A DNA stretch of 58,701 bases from Terrabacter sp. Root181 (lineage in GTDB: Bacteria > Actinomycetota > Actinomycetes > Actinomycetales > Dermatophilaceae). Location of the stretch: assembly GCF_001428505.1 (NCBI RefSeq), contig NZ_LMHU01000012.1, forward strand, positions 1 to 58,701, in the 5' to 3' direction. Below, piece after piece: positions 17,160 through 26,664 of the stretch; within the stretch, counting starts at the first letter, position 1; each line of letters starts with the position of its first letter. The notes beneath the pieces are model-generated. The model was not told the origin of the DNA and did not search any database. It saw nothing but the letters and a program-made list of their open reading frames with translations. The translations under genes were made by a program, and so were the position numbers.

Positions 17160-17944
17160 CGAGCGCACCGACCCCGTCCCTCGCGGGTCGCACCGCGGTC
17201 GTGACCGGAGGCGCCGGTCCGCTCGGCAGCGTGCTGGCCGACGCCCTGGCCACGGCAGGCGCCCGGGTCGTCGTCGTCGACCTCGACGAGGCGGCCTGCG
17301 CCGCGACCTCGAGCGCGCTCCCCGGCTCCGGACACGTGCCGGTCGGGGCCGATCTGCTTGCCCCACCAGGGATCTCGAGCGTCGTCGATGCCGTGCGCGA
17401 CCTCGGAGCCTGCGACGTCCTCGTCAACAACGCGGCCTTCACCGGCACGTCCGGGGTGCCGGGGTATGCCGTCCCCTTCGACGAGCAGACCGACGACGCC
17501 TTCGCGATGGCGCTGGCGCTCAACCTCACCGCGCCCTTCTCGCTCACCCGGCAGCTCGCCCCGCTCCTGCGCGCCTCCGGGCACGGGAGCGTCGTCAACG
17601 TCTCGAGCATCTACGGCCTCGTCGGGCCCAACATGGGGCTCTACGAGGGCACCCGGATGGGCAACCCGGCGGCCTACGCCGCGAGCAAGGGCGGCATCGC
17701 CCAGCTGACGCGCTACCTCTCGACGGTGCTCGCGCCCGACGTGCGGGTCAACGCGTTCGCGCCCGGTGGCATCGCCCGTGGGCAGGACGACGCGTTCGTC
17801 GAGCGCTACGAGCGCCTGACGCCACTGGGGCGGATGGGGACCGAGGACGACTTCCGCGGGGTCGTCACGTGGCTGGCGTCGGACGCGTCCGCGTACGTCA
17901 CCGGCCAGGTCGTCGCCGTCGACGGCGGCTGGACGGCCTGGTGA
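17156..17944 (+). CDS. ptmA: PtmA-like short-chain dehydrogenase
   Basis: 262 residues, classical SDR. TAVVTGGAGPLGSVLADALA binds NAD(P), NNAAF and the serine of VNVSSIYGLVGPN come next, and the catalytic pair is YAASK in NPAAYAASKGGIAQL. RVNAFAPGGIARGQ and the C-terminal VVAVDGGWTAW are typical. PtmA-type SDRs travel with legionaminate genes in Campylobacter and many other bacteria. ATG 17156 overlaps the legF stop and has GGAG 6 nt upstream. It is the last gene of the plus arm, followed by a hairpin. The precise substrate is unproven. Confidence 0.85.
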   Translation: MTSAPTPSLAGRTAVVTGGAGPLGSVLADALATAGARVVVVDLDEAACAATSSALPGSGHVPVGADLLAPPGISSVVDAVRDLGACDVLVNNAAFTGTSGVPGYAVPFDEQTDDAFAMALALNLTAPFSLTRQLAPLLRASGHGSVVNVSSIYGLVGPNMGLYEGTRMGNPAAYAASKGGIAQLTRYLSTVLAPDVRVNAFAPGGIARGQDDAFVERYERLTPLGRMGTEDDFRGVVTWLASDASAYVTGQVVAVDGGWTAW

Positions 17945-17960
17945 CGAGCGGCCGACCCGA

Positions 17961-18004
17961 TTCGATGTGTTCTGCGGTCACGGGTGACGGCAGAACACAT
18001 CGAA
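17961..18004. terminator. Bidirectional hairpin between ptmA and the LLM gene
   Basis: A perfect 15-bp inverted repeat (ttcgatgtgttctgc at 17961-17975, complement at 17990-18004) encloses a second small stem (gtcac/gtgac). It sits between two converging genes and probably ends both transcripts. There is no T-tract. The arms are less GC-rich than surrounding DNA, like the palindromes at 39.7-39.9 kb. Confidence 0.7.
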
Positions 18005-18019
18005 CGAGGACGAGGGCCC

Positions 18020-19039
18020 TCAGGCCTTGAGCTCGGGGGCGACCGTCTGCTCGAAGAGCTCGATGCCCGAGCGGTCGTAGGCGGCCTCCGCGAAGTACGT
18101 GATGGCATACGTCATCCCGCGTGCCTCCATGTCCTTGAGCATGGTGACGATCTTGTCTGGCGTGCCGACCGCGGGCTGCTTGCGGAGGTCCTCGACTGAC
18201 GCGGCAGCCTTGTCGTCGGCCACGCCACCCTTGCGGAGCAGCTCACCGTAGAACTGGAGGCGGTCCTCGACGTCGGCGTCGGTCTCGCCGATGACGACGT
18301 TGTAGTTGGCCGAGCGCACGATCTCGCCGAAGTCGCGGCCACGGTCGTCGCAGTGGCCCTTGAGGATCGCGCTCTTGTGGTCGAAGCCCTCGGGGCTGCC
18401 GTCGAAGTTCGTGTAGTCGGCGTACTCGGCCGCGATCTTCAGCGTCACCTTCTCGCCGCCCCCGGCGATCCACATCGGGATGCCGTTGAGGGCGCTGCCC
18501 GGGTGGCTCGTGCCCTGCAGCGGCCGCGGGGCGCAGAGGGCGCCGTCGACCTGGTAGTACGTCCCGTCGAGCGTGGCCGAGCCCTTCGTCCACATGTCGC
18601 GGAAGACCTGGACGCCCTCACGGAGGGCACCGAGACGGTCGCCGGCCTTGGGGAAGCCGTAGCCGTAGGCGCGCCACTCGTGCTCGTACCAGCCGGCGCC
18701 GATGCCCATCTCGGTGCGGCCGCCGGAGATGACGTCGACGGTCGCGGCCACCTTGGCGAGGTAGGCGGGGTTGCGGTAGGCCATGCACGTGCACATCTGG
18801 CCGAGCCGCACCCGGCTCGTCGCGGCGCCGAAGCCCGCCATGAGCGACCACGCCTCGTGCGTCGCCTCGCCCGACGGCTGCGGCGTGGTGTGGAAGTGGT
18901 CGTAGACCCAGATGGACTCGTAGACGTCTCCGTCGTCGGCGTGCTTGGCGAGGTTGACCATGGCTTCCCAGTGCTGGGCCGGCTCGATGCCGACGAGGTC
19001 CATACGCCAGCCCTGGGGAACGAACATTCCGAATCGCAT
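18020..19039 (-). CDS. LLM-class F420-dependent oxidoreductase
   Basis: 339 residues with the luciferase-like TIM barrel: MRFGMFVPQGWRMDLVG, SIWVYDHFHTTPQPSG, RVRLGQMCTCMAYRNPAYLAK and the cofactor-site GRTEMGIGAGWYEHEWRAYG. This group uses reduced F420 (or FMN) to act on unknown organic substrates in the cytoplasm. ATG 19039 is preferred over the upstream in-frame start at 19051 because MRFGMFVPQ is the family N-terminus. TTGGAT 6 nt upstream could be a leaderless -10. It converges with ptmA through the shared hairpin. Confidence 0.9.
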   Translation of the reverse strand: MRFGMFVPQGWRMDLVGIEPAQHWEAMVNLAKHADDGDVYESIWVYDHFHTTPQPSGEATHEAWSLMAGFGAATSRVRLGQMCTCMAYRNPAYLAKVAATVDVISGGRTEMGIGAGWYEHEWRAYGYGFPKAGDRLGALREGVQVFRDMWTKGSATLDGTYYQVDGALCAPRPLQGTSHPGSALNGIPMWIAGGGEKVTLKIAAEYADYTNFDGSPEGFDHKSAILKGHCDDRGRDFGEIVRSANYNVVIGETDADVEDRLQFYGELLRKGGVADDKAAASVEDLRKQPAVGTPDKIVTMLKDMEARGMTYAITYFAEAAYDRSGIELFEQTVAPELKA

Positions 19040-19135
19040 CCCGCCATCCAACCACGGCCCGCTCGACGCCCTCAGGGTGCGATCCGGGTGCGATCAGCAC
19101 GCGACCCGCACGGCTCAGCGTGTGAGGATGGCGGC

Positions 19136-19600
19136 ATGAGTCCGCACCACAACGACCCGGACGTCATCCGGGACCTGCTCCACACCCCGGCCGCGTGGGC
19201 CGTCGTCGGTCTCGGTGACAACCCCGACCGCACGGCATACCGCGTGTCGCTGTGGCTCCAGCGCGAGCTCGGCATCCGCCTCGTGCCGGTCCACCCGAGC
19301 GCCGCGACGGTGCACGGGGCGACGGGCTACAAGACCCTGGCCGACATCCCGGACGGCATGGTCGTCAAGGTCGTCGACTGCTTCGTCAACAGCTCCCGGG
19401 TGGGCGCCGTCGTCGACGAGGCGATCGCCGAGCGCGACCGCCTCGGCATCGAGGCGCTGTGGCTGCAGCTCGGGGTCATCGACGAGGACGCGGCCGCCCG
19501 CGCCGAGGCGGCCGGGCTCGCGGTCGTCATGGACACGTGCCCCAAGATCGAGTACCCCCGCATCCAGCCCGGTGACGGCGCCTCGGCCGTGACCGACTGA
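19136..19600 (+). CDS. CoA-binding domain protein (YccU-like)
   Basis: 154 residues forming a single CoA-binding Rossmann domain: WAVVGLGDNPDRTAYRVSLWLQ, IRLVPVHPS and GYKTLADIPDGMVVKVVDCFVNS. The C-terminal LGVIDEDAAARAEAAGLAVVMDTCPKIE is conserved in this small family, which resembles the CoA-binding part of succinyl-CoA synthetases but lacks the catalytic domains. Function is not established. A GAGGAT just upstream could serve as ribosome site or leaderless -10. A hydrolase gene follows after 7 bp. Confidence 0.85.
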   Translation: MSPHHNDPDVIRDLLHTPAAWAVVGLGDNPDRTAYRVSLWLQRELGIRLVPVHPSAATVHGATGYKTLADIPDGMVVKVVDCFVNSSRVGAVVDEAIAERDRLGIEALWLQLGVIDEDAAARAEAAGLAVVMDTCPKIEYPRIQPGDGASAVTD

Positions 19601-19607
19601 CCCGACC

Positions 19608-20285
19608 GTGGCAGCGGTCGCCCTCCACGTCCGGCGCTGGGGCAGCCCCGGCGAGCCCGCGCCCGTCCTGCTCGTCCATGCCACGGGCGACACCTCGGCG
19701 GACTGGGGCGAGGTCGCGACCGGCCTCGCGCACGACGGACTCGTCGTGGCCGTCGACCTGCGCGGGCACGGCGCGAGCCCGTGGCCCGGCAGCTACGCCC
19801 TGACAGAGCTCGCCGACGACCTCGTCGTCGTCGCAGCGGGCCTGGCGGCCGAGCACGGCCGGCCGGTCGACGTCGTCGCGCACTCCCTCGGCGGTCTCGT
19901 CGCGTGCCTGCTCGCGAGCCGTCGGCCCGACCTCGTGCGACGGCTCGTCCTCGAGGACGTACCGGTGCCGCACCCCCGCGAGCCGCACCCTCCGGCGCGC
20001 CCCGACGGCGAGCTCGCCTTCGACTGGGAGGCGGTGCTCCAGGTGCGCGCGCAGTTCGACCGCCCGGACCCCCGATGGCCGCAGGTGGTCGCGGCGGTCA
20101 CCGCCCCGACGCTCGTCGTGTGGGGCGGACCGAGCAGCCCGATGCCGCCCGAGCACGTCACCGAGATGGCCGAGACCGTCGCCGACGGTCGCCTCGTGCG
20201 CATCGACGCGGGACACCTCGTGCACGCCCGCCGGCCGGAGGCGTTCGCGGCTGCCGTGCGCGGCTTCCTCGCACTGCCGGACTGA
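19608..20285 (+). CDS. Alpha/beta hydrolase
   Basis: 225 residues. HATGDTSADWGEV stands at the oxyanion position, VDLRGHGASPWPG follows, the nucleophile elbow is VVAHSLGGLVACLL, and the triad His lies in IDAGHLVHARRPEAF. It has the compact core with a small cap. Family members hydrolyse esters, lactones or carbon-carbon bonds; the substrate cannot be read here. GTG 19608 starts 7 bp after the CoA-binding gene, so the two probably share a transcript. Confidence 0.85.
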   Translation: MAAVALHVRRWGSPGEPAPVLLVHATGDTSADWGEVATGLAHDGLVVAVDLRGHGASPWPGSYALTELADDLVVVAAGLAAEHGRPVDVVAHSLGGLVACLLASRRPDLVRRLVLEDVPVPHPREPHPPARPDGELAFDWEAVLQVRAQFDRPDPRWPQVVAAVTAPTLVVWGGPSSPMPPEHVTEMAETVADGRLVRIDAGHLVHARRPEAFAAAVRGFLALPD

Positions 20286-20350
20286 CCGAGGCCGTATGCC
20301 GGCCGCCACGGTCCCACGGTCGCCCGCGGCGGGTGTGGGGCGGGGTGGGC

Positions 20351-20911
20351 TCAGTCGGTCAGGCCCCGAGCGACCTGCTCGCGCAGGGACGCTCCCTTGG
20401 CATGCGCCTGGTCGCGCAGGTCGGCCTGGAAGGTGACCATCCGCTCACGCACGTCGGCGGCGAGCTCGTCGCTCCCGGTGCCGACGATGCGGGCAGCGAG
20501 CAGGCCCGCGTTGCGGGCGCCCCCGATCGACACGGTCGCGACGGGCACCCCGGCGGGCATCTGGACGATCGAGAGCAGCGAGTCCATGCCGTCGAGGTAC
20601 TTCAGCGGCACCGGGACCCCGACGACGGGGAGCGGCGTCACCGACGCGAGCATGCCCGGCAGGTGCGCGGCTCCCCCGGCGCCGGCGATGACGACCCGCA
20701 GGCCTCGTCCGGCGGCGTTCTGGCCGTAGGCGATCATCTCGTCGGGCATCCGGTGGGCCGAGACGACATCGGCCTCGTAGGGGATGCCGAACTCCTCGAG
20801 CGCGCGGGCGGCCTCACGCATGACGGGCCAGTCGCTGTCGCTGCCCATGACGATGCCGACGACGGGGGCGGAAGCGGGCGCGACCGCGCTGCTCCGGGGG
20901 CTGTCGGTCAT
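20351..20911 (-). CDS. purE: N5-carboxyaminoimidazole ribonucleotide mutase
   Basis: 186 residues, class I Pur[29 protein letters not shown] and [16 protein letters not shown] form the active site that moves the carboxyl group from N5 to C4 in de novo purine synthesis. About 16 disordered residues precede the core. ATG 20911 overlaps the purK stop (ATGA), so the two consecutive pathway steps are translationally coupled. Confidence 0.96.
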   Translation of the reverse strand: MTDSPRSSAVAPASAPVVGIVMGSDSDWPVMREAARALEEFGIPYEADVVSAHRMPDEMIAYGQNAAGRGLRVVIAGAGGAAHLPGMLASVTPLPVVGVPVPLKYLDGMDSLLSIVQMPAGVPVATVSIGGARNAGLLAARIVGTGSDELAADVRERMVTFQADLRDQAHAKGASLREQVARGLTD

Positions 20912-22104
20912 TCGGTGATCACTCCTCGGAGGTAGCCGGCTGCGTGCCCGGCCCGCTCGCGCGCGTCGTCGAGGTCGGCGCCGCTGACGTTGACGTGCCC
21001 GATCTTGCGGCCGGGACGCACGCCCTTGCCGTAGACGTGCACCTTGGCGCCGGGGTCGCGCGCCATGATGTGGCGGTACGCCGGGTAGAGGTGCTCGTAG
21101 TCGCCGCCGAGGACGTTGGCCATGACGGTCCACGGGGCCCGGGGACGAGGGTCGCCGAGCGGCAGGTCGAGCACGGCACGCAGGTGCTGCTCGAACTGCC
21201 CGGTGACGGCGCCGTCCATGGACCAGTGACCGCTGTTGTGCGGCCGCATCGCGAGCTCGTTGACGACGTAGGCGGCCGCGCCGCCCGTCCCGGGGCGCAC
21301 CTCGAACATCTCCACGGCGAGGACACCCGTCACGCCGAGCTCCCCGGCGATCCGCAGGGCGGCCTCGGTGGCCACCGATGCGAGGTCGGCGTCGAGGGAC
21401 GGTGCGGGGGCGAGCACTTCGGTGCAGATGCCGTCGGTCTGGACCGTCTCGACCACCGGCCACGCCGCCGCCTGGCCTGACGGGCTGCGGGCGATGAGGA
21501 CGGCGAGCTCACGGACGAAGTCGACCTTCTCCTCGAGGAGCAGGCCGCCCTCGAGCGGGCCGGGCTCCCCGATCCGGGAGATCCACTCGGTGAGGTCGTC
21601 GGCGGAGGAGGCGACGGCCACGCCCTTGCCGTCATAGCCACCCCGGGGTGTCTTGGCGATGACCGGCCAGCCGACCTCGTCGCCGAACGCGGTGACCTCC
21701 TCGGCGGTGGTCGCGCGGGCCCAGCGGGGGCAGGCGATCCCGAGGGCGGTGAGGCGCTCGCGCATCGCGAGCTTGTCCTGCGCGAAGTTGAGGGCGGCGC
21801 GGGTGGGGTGGATGGCGACGCCGTCGGCCTCGAGCGCCTCGAGGACGGCGGGCGGCACGTGCTCGTGGTCGAAGGTGACGACGTCGCAGTGCTGGGCGAA
21901 GGCGCGGACTGTCTCGAGGTCGGTGTGCTCGCCGACGGGTGAGCTCGGCACGACGAGGGCGGCTGCCGCGGTGTCGCTCTCGGCGAGCACCGACAGCTGG
22001 ACGCCCAGCTCGACGGCGGGGCCCTGCATCATGCGGGCGAGCTGTCCGCCACCGACGACGCCGACGACGGGGAATCCTCCGGGGGCGCGCTTCGGCTGGG
22101 TCAC
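20908..22104 (-). CDS. purK: 5-(carboxyamino)imidazole ribonucleotide synthase
   Basis: 398 residues, ATP-grasp enzyme that carboxylates AIR with bicarbonate and [23 protein letters not shown] opens the N-terminal domain. The ATP-binding loop is [19 protein letters not shown] and the metal site lies in [26 protein letters not shown] 22104 is chosen because TACGCT lies 8 nt upstream, fitting a leaderless transcript; a TTG at 22113 is in frame. Together with purE it forms a two-gene operon. Confidence 0.95.
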   Translation of the reverse strand: MTQPKRAPGGFPVVGVVGGGQLARMMQGPAVELGVQLSVLAESDTAAAALVVPSSPVGEHTDLETVRAFAQHCDVVTFDHEHVPPAVLEALEADGVAIHPTRAALNFAQDKLAMRERLTALGIACPRWARATTAEEVTAFGDEVGWPVIAKTPRGGYDGKGVAVASSADDLTEWISRIGEPGPLEGGLLLEEKVDFVRELAVLIARSPSGQAAAWPVVETVQTDGICTEVLAPAPSLDADLASVATEAALRIAGELGVTGVLAVEMFEVRPGTGGAAAYVVNELAMRPHNSGHWSMDGAVTGQFEQHLRAVLDLPLGDPRPRAPWTVMANVLGGDYEHLYPAYRHIMARDPGAKVHVYGKGVRPGRKIGHVNVSGADLDDARERAGHAAGYLRGVITE

Positions 22105-22125
22105 GACGCCCAAGCGTAGTCGCCG

Positions 22126-22779
22126 TCAGGCGAGTGGGTCGTGGCGGCCCGGCAGGGCGCCGGCCCGCCGGTCCGCATCGGTCGACGCGGTGGCCACGTC
22201 GCCCTCGTCGGCGAGCACCGCCTCGACGTGGCTGGGGTCGGCGAGGTCGGGGTGGTGGGTGCGCACCGCCGCGAACGTCCACAGCTTGTTGAGCACGAAC
22301 GAGATGGGCGTGACGACGGCGATGACGATGAGCTGCGCCCAGTAGAGGCGGGTTCGGAAGCCCGTCGAGTCGTCGAACACCGTGGGCGAGAGATGGATCG
22401 GTGAGTCGAGGTGCATGAGCAGGGTCAGCAGCACGAGGCCGATGACCTGACCGAGCAGCCCCACGGCGAGGAACGGCCAGTACTCGTGCCACCACCGGGC
22501 GTGCTTGCTCGTGCGGAAGGTCCACGTCCGGTTGAGCTGGAAGTTCCAGAGGTTCGCGACGAGGAACGCGATGGTCGAGTAGACGTGGTACCAGCGGACG
22601 TTGAACTCGGTGCCCGGCACGCCGACGATCGGCTGGTTGAAGCCCGGCCCGAGCTTCTTGACGACGACCAGGGTGAGGAGGTTGACGAGCACGCCCGACA
22701 CGCCAACGACCGCGAACCGGAGCAGCAGCAGCCAGTTGTGCCGGTGGCGCACGAACAGGAACTCATGCAGGCGCCTCAC
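22126..22779 (-). CDS. GtrA-family membrane protein
   Basis: 217 residues with four membrane helices in the GtrA/DPMS layout: LLRFAVVGVSGVLVNLLTLV, an unusually long segment before the second, IAFLVANLWNFQLNRTWTF, PFLAVGLLGQVIGLVLLTLL and LIVIAVVTPISFVLNKLWTF. GtrA proteins are thought to move or present polyprenyl-linked sugars in glycan assembly. A charged 40-residue tail follows. GTG 22779 lies 6 nt after a TAGGGT box. It may serve surface glycans such as those of the 6-18 kb locus, but nothing links them directly. Confidence 0.88.
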   Translation of the reverse strand: MRRLHEFLFVRHRHNWLLLLRFAVVGVSGVLVNLLTLVVVKKLGPGFNQPIVGVPGTEFNVRWYHVYSTIAFLVANLWNFQLNRTWTFRTSKHARWWHEYWPFLAVGLLGQVIGLVLLTLLMHLDSPIHLSPTVFDDSTGFRTRLYWAQLIVIAVVTPISFVLNKLWTFAAVRTHHPDLADPSHVEAVLADEGDVATASTDADRRAGALPGRHDPLA

Positions 22780-22843
22780 CGGGGCACCCTACCCCGCGTT
22801 GCCGGGAGTCCCGGGCCGGTTCGGGAACCCTCGAGGGCCGACG

Positions 22844-23872
22844 TCAGTCGGTCTCGGCCTCGGACAGGAAGAGCGCGAAGCGGGCCGGCTGCGCCTGGAC
22901 GAGGTCGAGTCGCCCGCCGTTGGACTCGGCGAGGTCGCGGGCGAGGGCGAGGCCCAGACCGGTGCTGCCACCGGCGCCGCTGCTGACGGAGCGCTCGAAG
23001 ATGTGGGGGGCCATCGCCGCCGGCACGCCGTCACCCTGGTCGCTGACCTCGACGATGACCGACGGGCCGGAGCGGCGCGCGTGCACGTCGACGGTGCCCC
23101 GGCCGTGCACGAGGGAGTTCTCGAGGAGCGTCGAGAGCACCTGGGAGAGGGCAACCGGCGTCGACCGGACGAAGAGGCCGCGCTCGCCGCGCACCCGCAC
23201 CGAGCGGCGAGCCTGCTCGAAGGCGGGCTGCCACTCGCGCTGCAGGGCGGCGATCACGGAGTCGAGCGACACGGCCGGTGACGGTCCGCCCGATCCGCGG
23301 GTGCGCCCGAGGAGGTCGTCGACGACCCGGGTCAGCCGCTCGACCTGGGCGATCGCGATGGTCGCCTCCTCCTTGACCACCTCGGCGTCGTCGGTCTCGG
23401 AGATCTCCTCGAGGCGCATGAGCAGGGCGGTCAGGGGCGTGCGCAGCTGGTGGGAGGCGTCCGCCGCGAAGTCGCGCTCGGCGGCGAGCGACTTCGTCAT
23501 GTCGTGGGCCCGGCGGGTCATGACGCCCGACACGTGGTCGATCTCGTCGATGTCGGAGTGCACGGGCGTCAGGCGCGCCTCTCCCGCCGCGAACCGGGTG
23601 GCGAGGTGGACGAGCTCCTGGGAGGACCGCTCGACGTGCGCCCGGGTGCTCGTCGTGGCGAGGTAGGCCGCGGCCCCGCTCAGCGCACCGACCCCGAGCA
23701 TGGCGGCGCCGAACCGGGCGATCCCGAGCGAGGGGTCCGAGAGGACCCAGGCCCTGAGGGCACTCGGCCGCTGCGTCACGGCCCAGACGACGACGGCCGT
23801 CGAGAGCAGCACGAAGAGCCCGGCGCCCACGACGGCCCCGACGAGTGCCATCCGGTCGAGCACCCGGCGCAC
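22844..23872 (-). CDS. Sensor histidine kinase
   Basis: 342 residues. Two membrane helices (about residues 8-35 and 58-80) flank a short extracellular loop of only about 25 residues, suggesting that it senses the membrane or a partner rather than a large ligand. A HAMP-like linker follows, then the H box AADASHQLRTPLTALLMRLE, the N box LSTLLENSLVHG, and G boxes SDQGDGVPAAM and STGLGLALARDLAESNGG. GTG 23872 starts 2 bp after the response-regulator stop codon. Confidence 0.92.
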   Translation of the reverse strand: MRRVLDRMALVGAVVGAGLFVLLSTAVVVWAVTQRPSALRAWVLSDPSLGIARFGAAMLGVGALSGAAAYLATTSTRAHVERSSQELVHLATRFAAGEARLTPVHSDIDEIDHVSGVMTRRAHDMTKSLAAERDFAADASHQLRTPLTALLMRLEEISETDDAEVVKEEATIAIAQVERLTRVVDDLLGRTRGSGGPSPAVSLDSVIAALQREWQPAFEQARRSVRVRGERGLFVRSTPVALSQVLSTLLENSLVHGRGTVDVHARRSGPSVIVEVSDQGDGVPAAMAPHIFERSVSSGAGGSTGLGLALARDLAESNGGRLDLVQAQPARFALFLSEAETD

Positions 23873-23874
23873 GG

Positions 23875-24552
23875 TCAGTCGACCTGGGGACGCTCGAAGC
23901 GGAAGCCGACGCCACGGACGGTGGCGATGTACTGAGGGGAGGTCGCGTCGTCGCCGAGCTTTCGGCGCAGCACCGAGATGTGCATGTCGAGGGTCTTCGT
24001 GGAGCCGAACCACGCGGTGTCCCAGATCTCGCGCATCAGCTGCTCACGGGATACGACCTTGCCCTGCTCGCGCACGAGGACCCGCAGCAGGTCGAACTCC
24101 TTGGCCGTGAGCTGCAGCTCCTCTCCCTTGAACCAGGCGCGGCGCCCGTCGGAGTCGATGCGCACGAGCTCGCCGGTGGCGACGACCTCGGTGGGGGTGC
24201 GTCGCAGCAGTGCCCGCACACGGGCGAGCAGCTCGGCGAGGCGGAACGGCTTGGTGACGTAGTCGTCGGCACCGGCGTCGAGGCCCACGACGGTGTCCAC
24301 CTCGTCGGCGCGGGCCGTGAGGATGAGGACGGGGATGGCACGGCCCTCGGCGCGGATGCGACGGCACACCTCGAGCCCGTCGATCTTCGGCAGTCCGAGG
24401 TCGAGCAGCACGAGGTCGGGGTTCTCCTTGGCACCGTCGAGGGCAGCAACACCGTCCTCGCGCACGTCGACGTCGTAGCCCTCTCGCCGCAGCGCACGCG
24501 CCAACGGCTCGGAGATGGCTGGGTCGTCCTCCGCCAGGAGCACTCGGGTCAT
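23875..24552 (-). CDS. OmpR-family response regulator
   Basis: 225 residues. The receiver domain has the acidic pair in LLAEDDPAIS, phospho-acceptor D51 in LVLLDLGLPKIDG and K101 in DYVTKPF. The C-terminal winged helix has ELQLTAKEFDLLRVLVRE and TLDMHISVLRRKLGDDA. It pairs with the adjacent kinase. ATG 24552 has GAGG upstream. The target regulon is not visible. Confidence 0.94.
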   Translation of the reverse strand: MTRVLLAEDDPAISEPLARALRREGYDVDVREDGVAALDGAKENPDLVLLDLGLPKIDGLEVCRRIRAEGRAIPVLILTARADEVDTVVGLDAGADDYVTKPFRLAELLARVRALLRRTPTEVVATGELVRIDSDGRRAWFKGEELQLTAKEFDLLRVLVREQGKVVSREQLMREIWDTAWFGSTKTLDMHISVLRRKLGDDATSPQYIATVRGVGFRFERPQVD

Positions 24553-24660
24553 GTCACCGTCCTCAAGATCTGCCGGCCCGGGGGCGCACCGACCGTCGTG
24601 AGCCTATCGACAACGGACCGAATTGCACCCTGACGGCACGGCGACATGGCAGATCGCCGG

Positions 24661-25506
24661 TCAGCGGCCCGGCCAGACCGGGCGACGCTTCTCCGCGAAC
24701 GCGGCCACACCCTCGCGCCGGTCGCCCGAGAAGGCCGTCGCCCGCCAGCAGCCGTCCTCGATCTCCAGGCCCGCGTCGAGGCCCACGTCGGCGCCGAGAC
24801 GCATCGCCCGCTTGGCGTTGCGCAGCCCGACGGGCGAGTTCGCCGCGATCGTCCGAGCCAGCTCGAGCGCCCTATCACGCGCGGTTCCGGCCGGCACGAC
24901 CTCGTCGACGGCGCCGAGCTCGAGGGCCTCCGCCGCTGGGAGCCGCGCCGCCGTGAAGATGGCCCTCGCGGCCCGCGACCACCCGACCCGGCGCACGAGC
25001 AGCTGCGTGCCGCCGCCGCCGGGGATGACGCCGACGCTGACCTCCGGCAGTCCGACGAGGGCACCCTCGCCCGCGACCACGACGTCGCACGACAGCGCCA
25101 GCTCGAAGCCACCGCCGAGGGCGAAACCGTCGACGGCGGCGATCGCGGGCACCGGCAGGTCGAGCACGCCGCCGTAGGCCGCCCGGGCGACAGGGCGTTG
25201 CTCCATGAGGTCGGCGTCGGTGAAGCTGTTGCGCTCCTTGAGGTCGGCGCCGACGCAGAACGCCTTCGGATGGCTCGAGCTCAGCACGACGCAGCGCACC
25301 GACTCGTCCGCGGCCACGCGGGCCGTCGCCGCGGCGATGGCGCGGGCCATGGCGGTCGACACGGCGTTCATGGCCTCCGGCCGGTCGAGGACGATCTCCG
25401 CGACGTGCGCCAGCTCGGGGTCCTCGAAGCGCTCGACGCGCACGAGGACGGGCTCTAATGACCCCGCGCTCGCGGTGTCGTCGGCTGCGGTCGGCGTTGA
25501 CGGCAT
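24661..25506 (-). CDS. Enoyl-CoA hydratase/isomerase family protein
   Basis: 281 residues, crotonase fold. The CoA and oxyanion segments are HPKAFCVGADLKERNSF and DGFALGGGFELALSCDVVVAG; the expected Glu pair region reads LVGLPEVSVGVIPGGGGTQLL. The C-terminal AFAEKRRPVWPGR is typical. Likely activity is hydration of enoyl-CoA, or 3-methylglutaconyl-CoA hydration, in fatty- or amino-acid breakdown. ATG 25506 is behind AAGGAGA. This start codon lies inside one of the GTATGCCG motifs. It sits just downstream of the cyclase gene and may be cotranscribed. Confidence 0.9.
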   Translation of the reverse strand: MPSTPTAADDTASAGSLEPVLVRVERFEDPELAHVAEIVLDRPEAMNAVSTAMARAIAAATARVAADESVRCVVLSSSHPKAFCVGADLKERNSFTDADLMEQRPVARAAYGGVLDLPVPAIAAVDGFALGGGFELALSCDVVVAGEGALVGLPEVSVGVIPGGGGTQLLVRRVGWSRAARAIFTAARLPAAEALELGAVDEVVPAGTARDRALELARTIAANSPVGLRNAKRAMRLGADVGLDAGLEIEDGCWRATAFSGDRREGVAAFAEKRRPVWPGR

Positions 25507-25526
25507 ACGAAGGTCTCCTTCTGGGG

Positions 25527-26657
25527 TCACGTGTCGGTGGGCGACGTGGGTCGGCGGGCGGTGTCGGGGACCGGGTCCCCCGAGACGGAGCGGCGGCCGG
25601 CGGACGTCGCCCGGCGCAGGAGCGAGGGCGTGACCGGCCCGACCCCGCGCAGGATGCGCCGGCGCTGCCCGGTCAGCTCGAAGCCGGAGAGGCTCGCGAG
25701 CTCGCGCGCCATCGTCGCGTCGACGAGGACGCTCCCGGCCTGGGCCACGGCGGTCAGGCGCGAGGCGCGGTTGACGGTGGTGCCGAACACGTCGCCGAGG
25801 CGGGAGATGATCGGGCCGCGCGCCATCCCGCAGCGCACGTCCGGCAGCACGTCGTCGTGGGTCATCGTCTCGACGAGGTCGAGCGCGATGGCCGCGGCGG
25901 GCGCGGCCCCCATCGTGGTGAAGAGGACCTCGTCGCCGACCGTCTTGATGAGGCGGCCACCGTGGGCCGTGATGACGTCGGCCGACAGCGCCTCGAAGCG
26001 GGAGACGAGGCGCGCGAGGTCCCGCTCGGACAGCCGACGCACGAGCGCCGTGAAGTTGACGAGGTCGGCGAAGCCCACCGAGCGCATCTTCGTCATGCCG
26101 TAGGACTCGGGGTCGGCGTCGGCGAGCATGCGCGCCACCGTGGCCGACAGGTGACGGCGCCAGGCGTAGACGAGGAGGGGCTCGAGGCGGTCGGTGAGCA
26201 CCGCGAGGCGCTTGGCCGTCTCGGTCGCGGTCTCGATGCTGGGCACCGACCGCGACTCCTGGTCGTCGTCGTCGCTCTCCTCGGCCAGCGCGGCCGACAT
26301 GTGGTTCTCGACGGCCTCGGCGATGAGCTGCGACTGCCAGCCCGCGAGGCGGTCGGCCGAGCGGGCGAAGGCCCGGGTCATGGCGAGCGCCGTCGGCTCG
26401 TCGAGCAGCCCGTCGCGCACGATGCCCGCGACCGCCGCGAGCGCCTTCTGGTCGGCCTCGGTGAACAGCTCGTCGTCGGTGTCGACGACGGGGAAGCCGA
26501 GCGCGTGCCAGAACTTGCGCGCGGACAGCAGGGACACCTCGGCACCGCGGCTCACCTCGCGGCGGCGCAGCTCGAGCGGACGCCCGAGCAGCCGCTCGGT
26601 GTAGTCCTCGCTGGCCCGCCCGACTGGCTCGGCGCCCGTGGTGCCCGGCTCGGTCAT
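25527..26657 (-). CDS. Class III adenylate cyclase with Rv1264-like regulatory domain
   Basis: 376 residues. Residues 1-155 form an all-helical domain ([29 protein letters not shown]) like the pH-sensing autoinhibitory domain of mycobacterial Rv1264. A linker with a DDDDQES acidic patch follows. The catalytic half has the metal Asp in [17 protein letters not shown], the second Asp in [13 protein letters not shown], and [13 protein letters not shown] with the transition-state Asn/Arg. It should make cAMP in the cytoplasm. ATG 26657 is used. It lies 7 bp after birA on the same strand. Confidence 0.92.
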   Translation of the reverse strand: MTEPGTTGAEPVGRASEDYTERLLGRPLELRRREVSRGAEVSLLSARKFWHALGFPVVDTDDELFTEADQKALAAVAGIVRDGLLDEPTALAMTRAFARSADRLAGWQSQLIAEAVENHMSAALAEESDDDDQESRSVPSIETATETAKRLAVLTDRLEPLLVYAWRRHLSATVARMLADADPESYGMTKMRSVGFADLVNFTALVRRLSERDLARLVSRFEALSADVITAHGGRLIKTVGDEVLFTTMGAAPAAAIALDLVETMTHDDVLPDVRCGMARGPIISRLGDVFGTTVNRASRLTAVAQAGSVLVDATMARELASLSGFELTGQRRRILRGVGPVTPSLLRRATSAGRRSVSGDPVPDTARRPTSPTDT

Positions 26658-26664
26658 GGCCCGA

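Noticed and set aside
5960-17944. Pseudaminic or neuraminic acid pathway instead of legionaminic
   Set aside because: No PseG/PseH-like gene is present, and a hydrolysing 2-epimerase plus a LegB/LegC-type pair and the PtmE/PtmA partners fit legionaminate better.
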